Shown piece after piece: positions 44,121 through 56,063 of a stretch of 64,000 nt of DNA (position 1 is its first letter; the number at the start of each line of letters is the position of its first letter). A program made the position numbers and the translations under genes. The notes below the pieces were generated by a model. The model was not told the origin of the DNA. It saw nothing but the letters and a program-made list of their open reading frames with translations, and made no database searches. Source of the stretch: Isoetes taiwanensis (Eukaryota > Streptophyta > Lycopodiopsida > Isoetales > Isoetaceae); contig JAJEKV010000006.1 in the NCBI GenBank assembly GCA_021234155.1, positions 9,143,003 to 9,207,002 on the forward strand, written 5' to 3'.

Positions 44121-44121
<1 letters not shown>

Positions 44122-44316
44122 ATTGACTCTATCGTGATTGGGGAAGGCATTCATGGTATATATTAAGGTAAAACTTGACACTATAGATTTTCATGAAATG
44201 TAGTGAATTGCTTTATGCCATAGTGAGGATAATAAAAGTATAGGATTGCTATGCCGTAGTGAAACATAAAAAACATAGAACAATGCTTTCGAATACATAA
44301 TTATGGCATAGGTTAT

Positions 44317-45759
44317 TTATATAGAATGTGAGGACATAATGTTCTTGTGTCTGTTATCAACCATTTGAAGACTGGATTCATAGAAAATGGGTTTAGAATG
44401 TCGTCCATCAGCAATTGTTAAAATTAGGATCACGTCATCTGCTATGTCTAGCTCCTCCAACACATCTGAAAAATATATGATTTGGTTGTTTCGAATTGAT
44501 TGGATTGAATTTCTTTTTATCTGAGGATGATATATACATAGGTTTGAGCAATTAGTAAATTTAATACTATTTTAACCTTGGGTAAATGGAATTAAGGACT
44601 TACGTTTATATTGAGATCTGACAATCTCGGCTGTTCGCTTGGTCTCACACCAGACATGAAGTATGCATTGTGAAAAACTATGCCTTTCTGTAACACCATG
44701 TCTTGCAACCACCTAGTATAGATAGCAAGGTGATGAAAATAAACCTATTGTCTAGATAGCAATATATATACATAGTTATATAGAAGTAGATTTACCAGAC
44801 CAAACAACTTTTTATGAAGAAGTCGATGTGCCATTTGCGGTGAGAATTTTTGAGGTTGTGGATAAGACATTGCTCTTGTCACTGAAACTCCAACGCGTTC
44901 ACCATATAGGTTGCAAATGTAATCTACTTTCTTCCAGTTAAGAGAGCAATATTCTACCTATCAGTAGAGAAATGAAATGGTGAATAGATCTACATTCTCT
45001 CTGATTAAGACTAGAGGATGTTTCACTTTAAACAAGAATTGGTACCTCCATTTCGGTGACGACATCTTGGGCATCAAATTTCCTGACAAAGTACTCGACG
45101 GAGAGCGACTGCAACAATGTAGAGCATTGTCTTTGGTTTAGGGTTCGATTTCAATGTGGATCCATATGGGTTTGTGACTTGAGAAAGGAATTCCCTGTTT
45201 GAATTTTGGGACATGTCCACAACTATTTTGGGACATGTCCACAACTATTTTGGGACAAATCCAGGAGAAAACCTATTTTTTTTTCTACCTCGGATATGGT
45301 GGAGCTTCCTCCGGCATTAGACTCTGATGCAACCCTCTTAGCTTCTGCGCAGAGATTAAAGTGCAGGAAGGAGCAAAAGGCCTCGAATCTGCCCGCCAGA
45401 ATTTGGCCATTATTCTTCCCTTCTTTCAGGACCAGTTTCAAGATCAAATTTTCGGGAACGGGTGCTGTAACAATGAAATCCCTGTCGAGCATCAAAAGCA
45501 GGGGTAAATTTCTAGGAATCCATGCCTCTTCTTTCTGTAATGCATTTGGTGCTTTATATTTGCTGATTATATTTGGGAATCTAAAAGTATGTCCTTTGTG
45601 CGGCAATGCATCTTCATTATGTAAGCTATAGTGTAATTTCTGGTGATGTCCCGAATCATGGAGATTCGAAATATGTGAAGCAGGAATTATTTGGAATTTG
45701 ACGAGGGAAGTGGAAAAATCTGTAGAATTTTGCTCCTGATCTTCTTGCGACGGATTCAT
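44317..45759 (-). CDS. five-exon host gene, unrecognised 318-residue protein
   Basis: Exons (minus): 45,289-45,759, 45,046-45,111, 44,796-44,957, 44,604-44,712, 44,317-44,465. All four introns (177, 88, 83, 138 bases) are GT-AG, and exon lengths sum to 957, giving one frame with a TAA stop. The ATG at 45,759 is the first after an in-frame TGA seven codons upstream. Exon 1 gives a variable N-terminus and EGKNNGQILAGRFEAFCSF; exon 2 SLSVEYFVRKFDAQDVV; exon 3 NWKKVDYICNLYGERVGVSV and RLLHKKLFG; exon 4 FSQCILHVWCETKRTAEIV; exon 5 IADDVILILTIADGR. No signal peptide or membrane segment. The E..(K)VDYI..GVSV pattern faintly recalls a PD-(D/E)XK nuclease fold, but the usual E-x-K is absent, so function is open. 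Intron 1 contains two direct copies of TGGGACATGTCCACAACTAT. Confidence 0.7.
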
Positions 45760-48700
45760 TTGTCTCAGGCTCCATATTCACGTTCAGAACGGATCGGCCT
45801 TGCAATACATGTAGATTATCAATGGTTTTGGGGTCAGATGGAGGGGAACAATTTCTGCATTAAAAACAAACGTTGTGTGTGAGCAGTTCAGAAGCGAGTT
45901 TGTAACCAAACTAATTGCAAGAAAGGCAGCCATTTCATAATAGGAGGTTACTACATATTTGGCAAAAGCAACAACGCATTTGACACACTTTATACAATTT
46001 TGCCAAAAATGCATCTGACACACTTTATATAACTTTGGATTGTGACGTATTTGTGTCATGTGTATCACATGTTGCTAATCATTTCTATATCTCTTGCATT
46101 AGGAAGAAAATTGTGCATAGGGCATGTATCACATATTTATGCATGCATATGTAGTGTTTATCAATAATGCAATATTAGATTGCACAAGCATGCTCTTAAG
46201 AGTGATGACTTTAGATTGCACAAGCGTGTTTCTAAGAGTGATGACTTTTATTGCTATCTGGCTAATTTTAGATTATAGAGGCTATGGTATTAAATGGAAG
46301 TGTGTATTTTTTTTAGAAGACAGATTATTTCTTATTTCCTAATAACATTTTCAGCAAATAATAGTTTCAAAGTAAATTTCTGTAATTGTGAACTAATGTA
46401 AATCACTTTCATATGAATTGAGGCATCTAAACCTACCTCTAAGAGACCTTAGCGATGGGCCCTCCACAAATAAACACAAGTTAAAACGAAAAAAGATGCC
46501 AAGCCTCCAAATCTTTTTCTTAATATCTACTTAGCTGAAAAACAAAGACCACCCTCCCCCTTCAAGGGGCTTTCTTTAACCACTAAATATACAATATTAA
46601 TGACCTCAAGTATAAGGCAAAACAAGAAATAGCTTTTTTATTCTAGATGGATATGGGTAAGAACTCCAGGTCAGCGTGGGCATGCATGTCTTTGGCCCTC
46701 TAGTGTATAAGTCTCATGCTAGAAGGATTGTTCCTAATGGTCTATGTACTTTGATGAATTCTGTGAACTACATGTGATCTGACGAGTACGACCAAGTCGT
46801 TATACTTGTTAAGACTGTGCTTAAGCTCACCAATTATTGCTTATTGGCAATGCATATAAATTTAAGTCAAAAGAACCATTTTGTTGCCTTTTTCTTTTCA
46901 AAAGATTTCATATTTCCATCTTGTTGGAATTGCGACATTTCAAAATTATGGACCCAGTGGTGTGGAGACGAACTAGAGAATTCAAATACTAAAAGGACAA
47001 ATAACTTGCATTCATGTGGTACCAAGCAAGCATTTTGCAGAGGAAGGAAGCAAGCACGCACTTGCATATGCAATGTCAAGTTGCTCAAGCAAACTGTTAA
47101 ATCACAATTTTAGCCCTTCTACCGCCCAAAACAGCGCAGCAGTATATTACTGTAAGAAATGTAACCATATCTAAAAACCCACCAAGCTGCAGCTGCAATT
47201 AACATTAAGCACAGAGCATTGCATTCTAGGAGATTAATATTCCAGTCTCACTTTATTGCTTTCTTTTCTGTCCCGCTCGTGACCCCGTGAGTCCAGGAGA
47301 TTAAAATTCCAATCTTATTACTAGTACTTTGTCTCCTCCATTTCTTGTGTGTAACTATGCGCTGCTTGTGATGCTGTGAGAAAAGGCTAGCTAGTTTACT
47401 TCATAGATGGGTTTGGTCTGCATAGAGAATAGGCTGATTACAGTTTTGTGCACTTTGCTTGAACAATTTTTAAACATGTGTTATAACCTACATGGGTCAT
47501 CATGTGAAAGTGGATTGAATTACATGGGTCATCATGTGAAAGCATCTTCGTGTGTGGAGCATAGATAAGGAACATAGACATTCAGGTTCAAGTGAAGTAA
47601 CCCTTTAGCCTACTACAGAGCATGATTTCATAAGCGTGATAGGAGCTGGTCCGCCTTAAGATTTTTGTGCAGCATATTAACCTGATATCTATTTTGGTCC
47701 ATCATGGTCCATCAGGAAAAGTAGTTAGAGTAAAGATAATAAGTCTACACATATTTTGCTTTTCATGGTGGCCCTCAATAGCTCACACTGGTCATCCTGG
47801 AAGCACAAGAAAAATTGTGACTAATCATCTGCACACTATACTCTGATGAATTCTATGAACAAGAAGCCACCTTACTGCTTGTTACAATAGTGCTTAGGCT
47901 CATGGATTGCAGATTGTGCCACATCTTGATATAAATAGCTCTACAGAGCTTGCTTTAGCGAAGTGTAGTTTTATTCTTGCACTTATAGGCATCTATTATG
48001 GACCCAGTTTGATAGTAGAAATTGAAGAGAACTATGCCAAGCAGAACTAAAAAAAGATATGTTGATCTCATGCTAGGAAAGGGGTAGAGGCCCCCTTGTT
48101 AACTATGTGCTTACCCAAATACAATAGGGTTATAAAGGATACAAAGTCAATTAACGGTGCAGATGAAGCTAAGGCAGGATTTACAACATGCAAATAGTGT
48201 TTTTCTGGGATCCTACTTACTCTACTGTAACCAGGATCCATTGGCCTTCTTTGCATGTTTTAAACCTTGCTTTAGCTTTATAAAAGATCAAGATTTTAAA
48301 TAACTATGTTATGTATAGTTAGTGTCCTTTTAGTCCTTTTTTTGTGAAAGAAGCAACAAAGTTGTGCCTGCATATCTGTACTCAAATAAAAACACAATTT
48401 TGTTGCTTCTTTCTTTTACAACGAAAACACTAAACACTAAAGAACTCTTCCATTGTGATTGCAATCATAGACAAATCCATCGGACAAATTTCCCGAGAAT
48501 TTTAAAATAAGACTTGGGTATGGACAGTAGATACCAACAAAGAAAAAACATCGATTTTGGCCATGCTTCAACAATCAAGGGATTGTAAAGACGAGTTTGT
48601 TCACTAGTCCCGTAATTGAAATCTGAGCACTAGAAAAGAGCCTATGCATCATGCTTTTTAGGTTGTAAATGTTTATAATACTTACTTGTTACTGAGTTGA

Positions 48701-49873
48701 GATCATAACAAACTTAGCGAAGTAGCCAGTCCACTGGATTACGCTGGAGCATGATCCCAAGCATCTGCAACAAAACGGAACAAATGTAAGAGTGATATAA
48801 TACAACTCTAAGAAGACCACGTGAAGAATCAGAGTTATAAAATGCAAAATAGTCAGTAGCCTGTGAGCAAGTGAGTCCGGGCAGCTGTGCATTGCCTCTG
48901 CTATGGAATGGTGTGCTTTTAAGTTTGAAAGAATGATGCCTTGTCTTATGTCTAGGGCGAACATCACTACAAAAGGAAAAGATCTGCGCTTGCATGCGTT
49001 CTGACCTAAACCGGCAGGGGTAGATCTGGGACAAATACGGAACGAGTTTCAAAAGGTCTTTACCTTCCCGGATGCTTGTTCCGTAAGGAGCTTAACCGTG
49101 CCTGCCCTAATTCTGATTAGGGCAAAACGGCAGAGAGACGACGGTCCAGAACGGCCCCATCGAATTTTCAAGACCGTCCATTTTTCAACGGTTCAAGCCA
49201 CACAAGCCAATTTTATGACACGTGGATGGCTAGATTTGGTCATTAGGTTCTTTCATTAGGTTCTTCCTATCACACATGGCAATTCCGGCTGCATGATTTC
49301 CTATTCCTATTAATTTTACCTGAATTGGGATGACATGGCACAGGATCCGGCAAAATTTTCAGATGCTCCTTCACTCCATCTGAAAAACTGAAATCGCCTG
49401 CAGTTTGTTGCTTAACCGAAGCTTCTTGTCTTGTAACCAGTTTTTGCCATAGCTTTCTGTCTTGTAGCGGGTCTCGTCATCATGATTTTGTTTCTTGCTC
49501 CACTTCAAGAGCTCGAAGCACCTATTTCCAATGAATGGTCTTGATCGAGAGGCATGTGCTTTGCTCACGTGACAAAGACCCAGAAATTGGGTTTTTTCAT
49601 AATGGGGATCCGCCCTAAGTAAACAATGAACAACCATTTCTATTGAATTAAGGTTTTGATTAGTTCTTTGAAGAGTTTTCAAGCACTTTTGTTGCATTGC
49701 TTGTTTCCATTGCATCTTACATCTCTTTGTCACTCTCACCTATTGTTGGTATCATCAACATTTCCTCACATTTACTTCAGATTCTATTTTCTTTGGTGCA
49801 GATTCCAAATCGCATTCAACTACGCCTTGCCACTGGCGCAGAATTAAAAGTAAATTATTTTCACATTGGGAGA
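45760..49873. other. 4.1 kb without a confident gene
   Basis: AT-rich sequence with short direct duplications: about 35 bases at 46,178-46,248 ('gattgcacaagc.tg') and 31 bases at about 47,491-47,558 ('acatgggtcatcatgtgaaa'). Exon-like pieces with good acceptors exist at 48,689-48,967 (minus; after TTTTGTTGCAG) and 49,802-49,849 (plus; reads IPNRIQLRLATGAELK between CAG and GTAAAT). I could not join them into a model. An open minus frame of 122 codons at 49,371-49,739 shows no family. Confidence 0.45.
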
Positions 49874-51395
49874 TGTGACGTTCCAGCATAATATACGGTA
49901 TAAATGTGTATATTATACTACCACGTCACTAGTACATGTCGACCTTGATGACATGTACATGGCGACCGTAAAGGGCTGCACCCTGGGGGGGCAACTTCTC
50001 ATGTTGCACATGCCTTTAAAATGTGCATATAACACCATTTTTCCACGTGGCAAGCCCTACATGACCTTTTGGCCCTAACCCTAAAAGGGTCATGTAAAAG
50101 AGACATGAACCCTAAACTTTCCTTTCTCGGATTCCAGTCTCCAAGAGCCATTTCAACCAAGCACATGCGCCATTCTGCCTTGCCAAACACCGTCAAGTCC
50201 GCTTTGCACACCAGAGCTTCCGAACTCATTCATCTTCAAAATTAACAGAGCATGGATGCCTTCCAAGGAGCTGGAGCAAGCCAAGGATCAGGTAGTTGTG
50301 CAATGCCAACTTTCAGTCTGGCATTAGGCCGAGTTTGTATGTTAGATTAGCCTTAGAGGCCCTATAGATTCCGAGATCTCAGCCTCTAACGAAGGAACCT
50401 AGCCATGTATGTTTAGGTAGATGGATTAGATGTTATTCTGTATTTCAATTTATGGATGATGATGTTCTATCTCTATGCGCACTCTTGTATATTGGGAAGG
50501 GGGGTAAATAATGTACCTAGATAGCCTCATTAATTCCCACCACGCGCCTCGGTTGGCATAAGAGCCCACCGGCTATGGGTGGTGGGGCTAGACCGCATAT
50601 ATAAAAGGATATGTCCCATTACAAATTGATCCTCCGGTGTGTAAAGCCTCACCGGGATCTTAATGGGCTAGGCCTGATGGTTTGCCACCGAAAAGACATG
50701 GGCTCCACACCTCTTGGGTGATGTGTCACTTTCAATGGGGTTCAAGTCGAGATGAGCAATGGCTCTCTAGCCGCATGTAATGGGCATGCGTTCTAGAGGG
50801 AGTGATCTCCTCCTCGCCATCATCGATTGGGGAGATACAACCCGTGAGTAGCCCCTTTGGCTATGCACCCTGTGAGGCTATGGTCCCTTTGGCTATGCAC
50901 CCTGTGAGGGCTACTTCGCCAAGTCCCAAGACTTATCAGCCTATTCTCGCAAAGTATGCACAAGAGGGGCGGATGGAACCACTACACAACGACCAAGTTC
51001 TATGCCAGTCAAGTCCATTGTTATGAACTCTCATCCGCTTTGACCTCCGAGACCCGAGCTTTAAGTCGATCCCCTTGAGTCAGAGTCTTGGGGGAATCCC
51101 TTTATTTTGATGATATTGATGTTGTTGATGTAGATGTGATGGTGAGCCACCCTTCGAGGTGGGACTATATGTATTTGATGCTATGTGCTTATGTTTATTT
51201 ACGCTTCCCGGCTAGGTCGATCCCGAGGGCTTACGGAATGAATGACACGCCCATTCTCGCCACGCCGAAAATACTTGTTGATTAGCAAGGATTCAATGTT
51301 AGGTGGATGGCCTATGTCAGCATGTACGTTGGCACGAGGTATGAACTCTGGTTCTTATACGATGGGAGCATCATATATGAACCGGGGATGTCACA
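49874..51395 (+). repeat. 5' LTR of gypsy-like family D (plus), 1,522 bases
   Basis: It starts TGTGACGTTCCAGC and ends GGGGATGTCACA, giving inverted TGTGAC/GTCACA termini. A primer site follows one base later. It has a TATA box (catatataaaagg, 50,596-50,608) and an internal 36-base tandem duplication at about 50,848-50,915. Landmarks such as 'cctccggtgtg' and 'tattgggaaggggggta' recur inverted in the LTR at 56,064-57,685. Confidence 0.75.
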
Positions 51396-51396
51396 G

Positions 51397-51408
51397 TGGT
51401 ATCAGAGC
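51397..51408 (+). promoter_or_regulatory. primer-binding site of family D
   Basis: TGGTATCAGAGC, the standard complement of plant initiator tRNA-Met, lies one base after the LTR end. This fixes the LTR border and the element's orientation. Confidence 0.85.
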
Positions 51409-51620
51409 AATGATCTTGGAGGACCAAGATCAAGCACTGGCCATTTTCCCAATTAGTACTAACAGTTAGAAATTCCATCTTGGAGATAACAATCCAAACA
51501 TGAGCCGCGAAAAATGAGGAAAGTTTTTTTCTCATCTTAGAATAATAAGCTAAGTTAGTAATAGTTAGCAAAAGTAAAGTTGTAAATTATAAGAGAACCG
51601 AAATTTTTGGCCACTAAAAA

Positions 51621-51871
51621 GTGACTACTCACAGAGTGTGCCTAGGGCCTTAGCTAAAATTTAGCCCGAGGCTCTCATGCACTGTGTGAGCATTTGACCA
51701 TAGTTCATTAAAAAATATAGATCATTAAAGTAATCTGATAGCATAAGATGGCTTAAAATCAAAATTTAAGCTAGGAAAACCTGTCATACCCCTAAGAAAG
51801 AGTGACTACACACAGAGTGCGCCCAGGGTCTTAGCTAAAATTTAGCTCAGGGCTCTCGCGCAATGTGTGAG
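51621..51871. repeat. two copies of a ~64-base stem-loop, 181 bases apart
   Basis: Copies at 51,621-51,690 and 51,802-51,871 each fold: CTCACAGAGTG...CCTTAGCTAAA pairs with TTTAGC...AGGCTCTC...CTGTGTGAG. The loop is only a few bases around AAAATTT. Both lie between the primer site and the TATA/ATG at 51,947/52,058, in the 5' leader of the element. Confidence 0.7.
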
Positions 51872-51946
51872 TAGTGGCAGTAAATTTTGCCTTAGAGAAT
51901 GATGTTTTAAATAGTTGGATAACATGAAAATTACAAGTGGAAACCC

Positions 51947-51954
51947 TATAAATA
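51947..51954 (+). promoter_or_regulatory. TATA box upstream of the MARTKQT frame
   Basis: TATAAATA in the context CCCTATAAATAGACC, 104 bases before the ATG at 52,058. This is a normal plant core-promoter distance for a short leader. It may be an internal promoter or chance. Confidence 0.4.
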
Positions 51955-52057
51955 GACCTTTAAGGTACGTCATTTGTACTCTTTCCCTCCGTCTGTCGAG
52001 CTCCACTATGCAAGCCACTTTTTAGGTGCCAGTGAGGCGATCAAGCTATTTCAAGAC

Positions 52058-52171
52058 ATGGCCCGCACCAAACAAACAACCAGGGTGGTTATGGAAGATG
52101 GATCCAACAGTGTCCAAGTCCTCGCTGCTGAACAAAAGGCAAGAGAGGCCTTGGGAACGCGAAAAAACTGA
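52058..52171 (+). pseudogene. truncated frame beginning MARTKQT (possible gag start of family D)
   Basis: An ATG opens MARTKQTTRVVMEDGSNSVQ and ends at a stop after 37 codons. The first seven residues equal those of histone H3 (MARTKQT); the rest does not resemble H3. Its place, about 650 bases after the primer site, fits the N-terminus of a gag protein, and the later charged part (EQKAREALG) fits too. A short run of matching gag-like words continues in another frame. Function unknown; chance identity of the heptapeptide is possible. Confidence 0.45.
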
Positions 52172-53071
52172 AGAGCAACAAAGTAGAATTCTGCTGAGAT
52201 GAATGAAAAGCCTAGCTAGGGTTAAAGAGAATGTAATAAGAACAACAAAAACTTGAAGACCTGGAGTTCCATTGCCACTCTTTTCAAGTTCATTGTTTGC
52301 ATTGTAAAGCTTCATTCTTTGTACTTGCGGCAGAGAAAATATATTTAAGGTTGCACTACGATTGCCATAATGTAATATAGACGACCATTGAAAAAGAGGT
52401 AAGGGGGATTTGCAGTAATGTCCAATCTCCCACTACAAAATTAAAATGGAATAAGAAAAATAATGAAGTTAGAAACGCTTCGGCATCCTACCTTACAGGC
52501 GCTCCTCTGAGGCGAAATGCCAAAATGTAGATAGGCAAGCATAAGCAGGCTGTAGAGAAAAATCATAAATTCAAAATTGGTATTGCTGCGCGTCCTGCAA
52601 GAGGGAGAAGGAATGCGGTGTTTTCAACATGGAAATGAATGCCATCGCTTTTTAATAAAGAAGACAATTGAAACAAGAGGCGCTCAGATGCCCCAATATA
52701 TGGTCTGGGCCGTAGGATCGATGGATCCGAGTCCACAATGCATCTCGTTTAGAATATATAGCAAAATAACAAATAAGATCCAACACGAAATAATAAAACA
52801 AAGAATATCAAACACACTTCGGGGACAACGAAGGGCAACCCTTCGTGCGTAGCACCTTTTTAACAATTACCTACAACATAGAATTTACAGGTCATCTAGG
52901 GTAACTAGTATATGAAATTTTTGGACATGTTTTTGGTGACATGCAGTCGAAGGTCAAACATTAGTTCTAAATCATCCAGCAACAAATATGAGCTTCTTTG
53001 TGTCATACTGGATAGTTGGAAAAGTAAGAAAATGGCAGATTAGCTTTAGAAGAAGCATAAAGTGGATACTC
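52172..53071. other. no gene; residual family D interior or unrelated sequence
   Basis: Several short frames (up to 91 codons at 52,577-52,852) overlap on both strands without motifs. Confidence 0.4.
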
Positions 53072-56063
53072 TTTTTTTTTTTTTTATTGAAGGCGTGTTT
53101 ATATATTAATTATAAAGTATAAGTTAAAAAAAGATACTTTTTGAAGGGAAGTTTAACCCTATATAAGTTATCAAAAAAATACTTTTTGAAGGGAAGTATA
53201 ACCCTAGTAGGTGTGGACATAAAGTTTATAGGAAAAATTTTCAGCATAGTTTGGAGCATGATGCAAAGACCCTGTATCATATAAGTGGTCTGATGTATTC
53301 TAAAAGTATGACTTGAGGTTGAAATTCCCGATTTTACGCCCTTGCCTCCTCACCATGACCGACAGACACGTATAAGGCGCATGCATGATTCTCTTTTGCC
53401 ATATTAAAGTCGACGCTTGCTATCCTTTGCCTCACAAAGCATTCCTCTTCTTGCATCCGGGTTCTACGGTCCGCGGAAGAATTGCATAGGCAAGGCTCGT
53501 CATGACCATAAAGATTGGGAGGGCGAACACTTTGATCCATTGCTGATTAGTTGCAAAAGATCAATCCCCTTCCATTTGAGCTTATGCGCGATTAGAAAAG
53601 ATAATTCCCCGAAATACCGTAAAGATAGATGTAAGAAACAAAATTGAACCTATACAAAGACCAAAAATCCATTTGATGTCATATTGAACTTATTTGATAA
53701 TAGCCTCGGGGTGAGTTATATCACAATTGAAGATGCAATTATTCCTCCCCTTCCAAATACGCCATAGCAGAATATAAATCCTCCAATCGTTAGGATTATT
53801 TGGCATAAAAAACTCCAATGAATCCATCGAGTTAAGGTCGTATCCAAAAATATTGGAGGCAAGCTCGAGGACCCATTCCGACCAGAAACATGATCTAAAA
53901 AGATGTTCCTCATCTTCCCTGTGACTAATGCATCTGGGGCAGACATCCGAATCTGCCATATGAATCATGTATCTCTTATGATTAGTGGCCAGAGCCCTGT
54001 GCCAAAGCTGCCACATGAAAGATTTCACTTTTGGGGGGATTGGGCTTGACCACATGAACTTTAAGTTCTTTGTGCATCTCTCCTCCTCTGTCTGCCACTT
54101 GCTGTGCATGGAAAGTTTCTGATCTCTCATCAGGTACTTGTAAGCATTTTTTACCTTGAAGCCATTGATTCCATTATAATTCCAATTGACATCGCCATCC
54201 GGCCCATCTCCCTTGAGAGAGCGTTTAGGCAGATATATTGTAGAGCACCTCAAGATACTCCCTTCCCCCTCCAGGGCCGAGAGGTGAAAGGGAATGATTC
54301 CTTGGTCATCATACATATCTCTGATGTAGAAAATTCCTTTGCTCCCCCAAATCCTTGCCTGCTCCGGGAAGTGGCATGCTAAACATAAGGAAGAGTCGTT
54401 AGTAAGGAGTGCCGGATTCCAAAAAATGGATTGATCCATGGACAGCCCCTCTTTCCAAGTAAACATCCCCTTGACTGAGTTCCAGGCTTTGATCCATTTC
54501 TTAATGAGACCAGGGATAGAGTTAGGGACCTTGATCAGGAAGAAAATAGAGTGGGGTAATACTAAATTTAACTTCCTCCATCCGTAAGAGAGACATCTGC
54601 TCAAGTAATGCCTAATAATAATAGAGACTGGATGGTTGATCAGATTATAGGCTGCCTTATAGAGATATTTGGCAGCGAGGGCATTCCCCTGCTTCTCAAT
54701 ATTAATAACTCCAAGCCCCCCCATACTTTTGCTCTTGCAGCACTCCTCCATGGCCACAGTAGTCCAGCACCTTCTATTCTATCCGCACGATATAAATCTC
54801 CCAATGATGCTCTGTAATTTGGATGTCACTTTCTTCGGAGCAAGAATGACAGATGACTGGTAGACATGTGAGGAGGAAATAACAAAGTTTGCAATAATAG
54901 CTCTACCCTGCTTAGAGATGTACTTGGAGTTTAAACTATCAACTTTTCTTTGGAATTTCTCAATAATGTCAGACCAAATATCTGAGGGACTACCTTTAAG
55001 GGCTAAGGGGATCCCTAGAATCTTGGAAGCACTGGTAGGGAGGATATACTTACAGCCCAGAAGAGCAGCTATTTGCTCTCCTTTTACCTGATCTCTGGCT
55101 ACAACTTTAGATTTGATAGGATTGATTTTACAGCCCGAGGCTACTTCAAATTCTTCCAAAATGCTTTGAGTGTTGGTGAGGGATCTGTTGTCCATCGATA
55201 CTAAGAGGAATGTGTCATCTGCAAAATGTCCATTCAAGATTTGATCCATTTCTCCATTATCAGGGAGGGTGAGACCTTGGATCACATTAGACCTTTTTGC
55301 TTCTTCCAGTTTACCATGAAGAGCCTCCATAATAATAAGAAATAAGAATGGAGCTAGTGGACAACCCTGCTTTACCCCTCTTTGCAGGGGGAAGAAGGGG
55401 CCACATTCTCCGTTAATTAAAACAGAAGATCTAGAATTTGAGAGTATTGCTTTAAAAAGGAGAATTACCTCATCCGAGAAGCCTAAGGCTCTGCAGCATT
55501 TGAATAAAAAATCCCAACTTACCGTATCGAAGGCTTTGGTGATATCCAGCTTGATGAGTGCTATATCTTGATTGGTGTCTTTGGCCCCGCTTCAGCCCCA
55601 AAGATAGTCAGAACTACATTGTCTAAGATGAATCTATCCTTTAAGTAAGCAGCTTGGGAGGTGCTTATAATCCTTTCTAGCACACTCTTAAGCCTTCTGG
55701 CAATTGTACATGAAATAATCTTATAAATAACATTGGTTAGAGAGATAGGCCTGTAATCCGAGAGAGTAGCTGGCATATCAGTCTTTGGGATGAGCGTGAT
55801 GAAGCTCGTGTTGATTCTCGCGTCCAAGCATTTCACAGCCCTGAACTCATTAGCCAAATTAGCAAAGCTATCCCCTAAAATGGGCCATACTTTGATAAAA
55901 AATTCCACTGGGAGCCCATCAGGGCCCGGACTTTTACCCTTTTCCATTTCTTTTGCAATTTGAAAAATCTCCTCATTGGAGAAGGGCCTCTCGATGCTAG
56001 AATTTTCCTCCACACTTACCTTTGCTTGGAGATTAATAAACCTATTCATATTTGCCTGGGTGC
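53072..56063 (-). mobile_element. L1-type LINE (minus), 3' part with near-intact RT
   Basis: On the minus strand the element ends in a poly(A) run (T run at 53,072-53,085), preceded by about 600 bases of 3' region and ORF2. The 5' end is cut off at 56,063 by the LTR of family D. The 3' region contains a tandem pair of about 47 bases ('actttttgaagggaagt', 53,140-53,205). I find no matching target repeat at the other side, as expected if the 5' half lies beyond the D element, outside the window. Confidence 0.85.
53690..56060 (-). pseudogene. LINE ORF2: reverse transcriptase and zinc-binding C-terminus
   Basis: 55,561-56,060 has GKSPGPDGLPVEFF, LIPKTDMPATLSDYRPISL and STSQAAYLKDRFILDN (RT blocks 1-2). 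The next part reads IALIKLDITKAFDTVSWDF and GVKQGCPLAPFLFLI. 54,779-55,330 has NGHFADDTFLLV, the catalytic FADD box. 53,690-54,757 has the C-terminal half with VCPRCISHREDEEHLFRSC, the zf-RVT domain, and ends ITHPEAIIK. Only one frameshift (about 55,570) and one TAG (54,776-54,778) break the frame, so the copy is fairly young. The endonuclease and ORF1 are missing. In intact L1 elements ORF2 nicks DNA and copies element RNA. Confidence 0.9.

Noticed and set aside
45206-45631. Plus-strand protein of 141 residues
   Set aside because: It is antisense to exon 1 and intron 1 of the minus-strand gene, whose splice sites and phases agree; the plus frame has no supporting exon structure or family.
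44317-45759. Assignment of the five-exon gene as a PD-(D/E)XK nuclease
   Set aside because: The Glu/Asp pattern is suggestive, but the catalytic E-x-K is replaced by S-V-T; without a profile or structure comparison it cannot be claimed.
52058-52171. Histone H3 gene
   Set aside because: Only the first seven residues match; the H3 continuation (ARKSTGG) is absent and the frame ends after 37 codons.
53690-53946. Small extra frames over the LINE zinc domain
   Set aside because: They are out of frame with the clear LINE ORF2 C-terminus and lack independent motifs.
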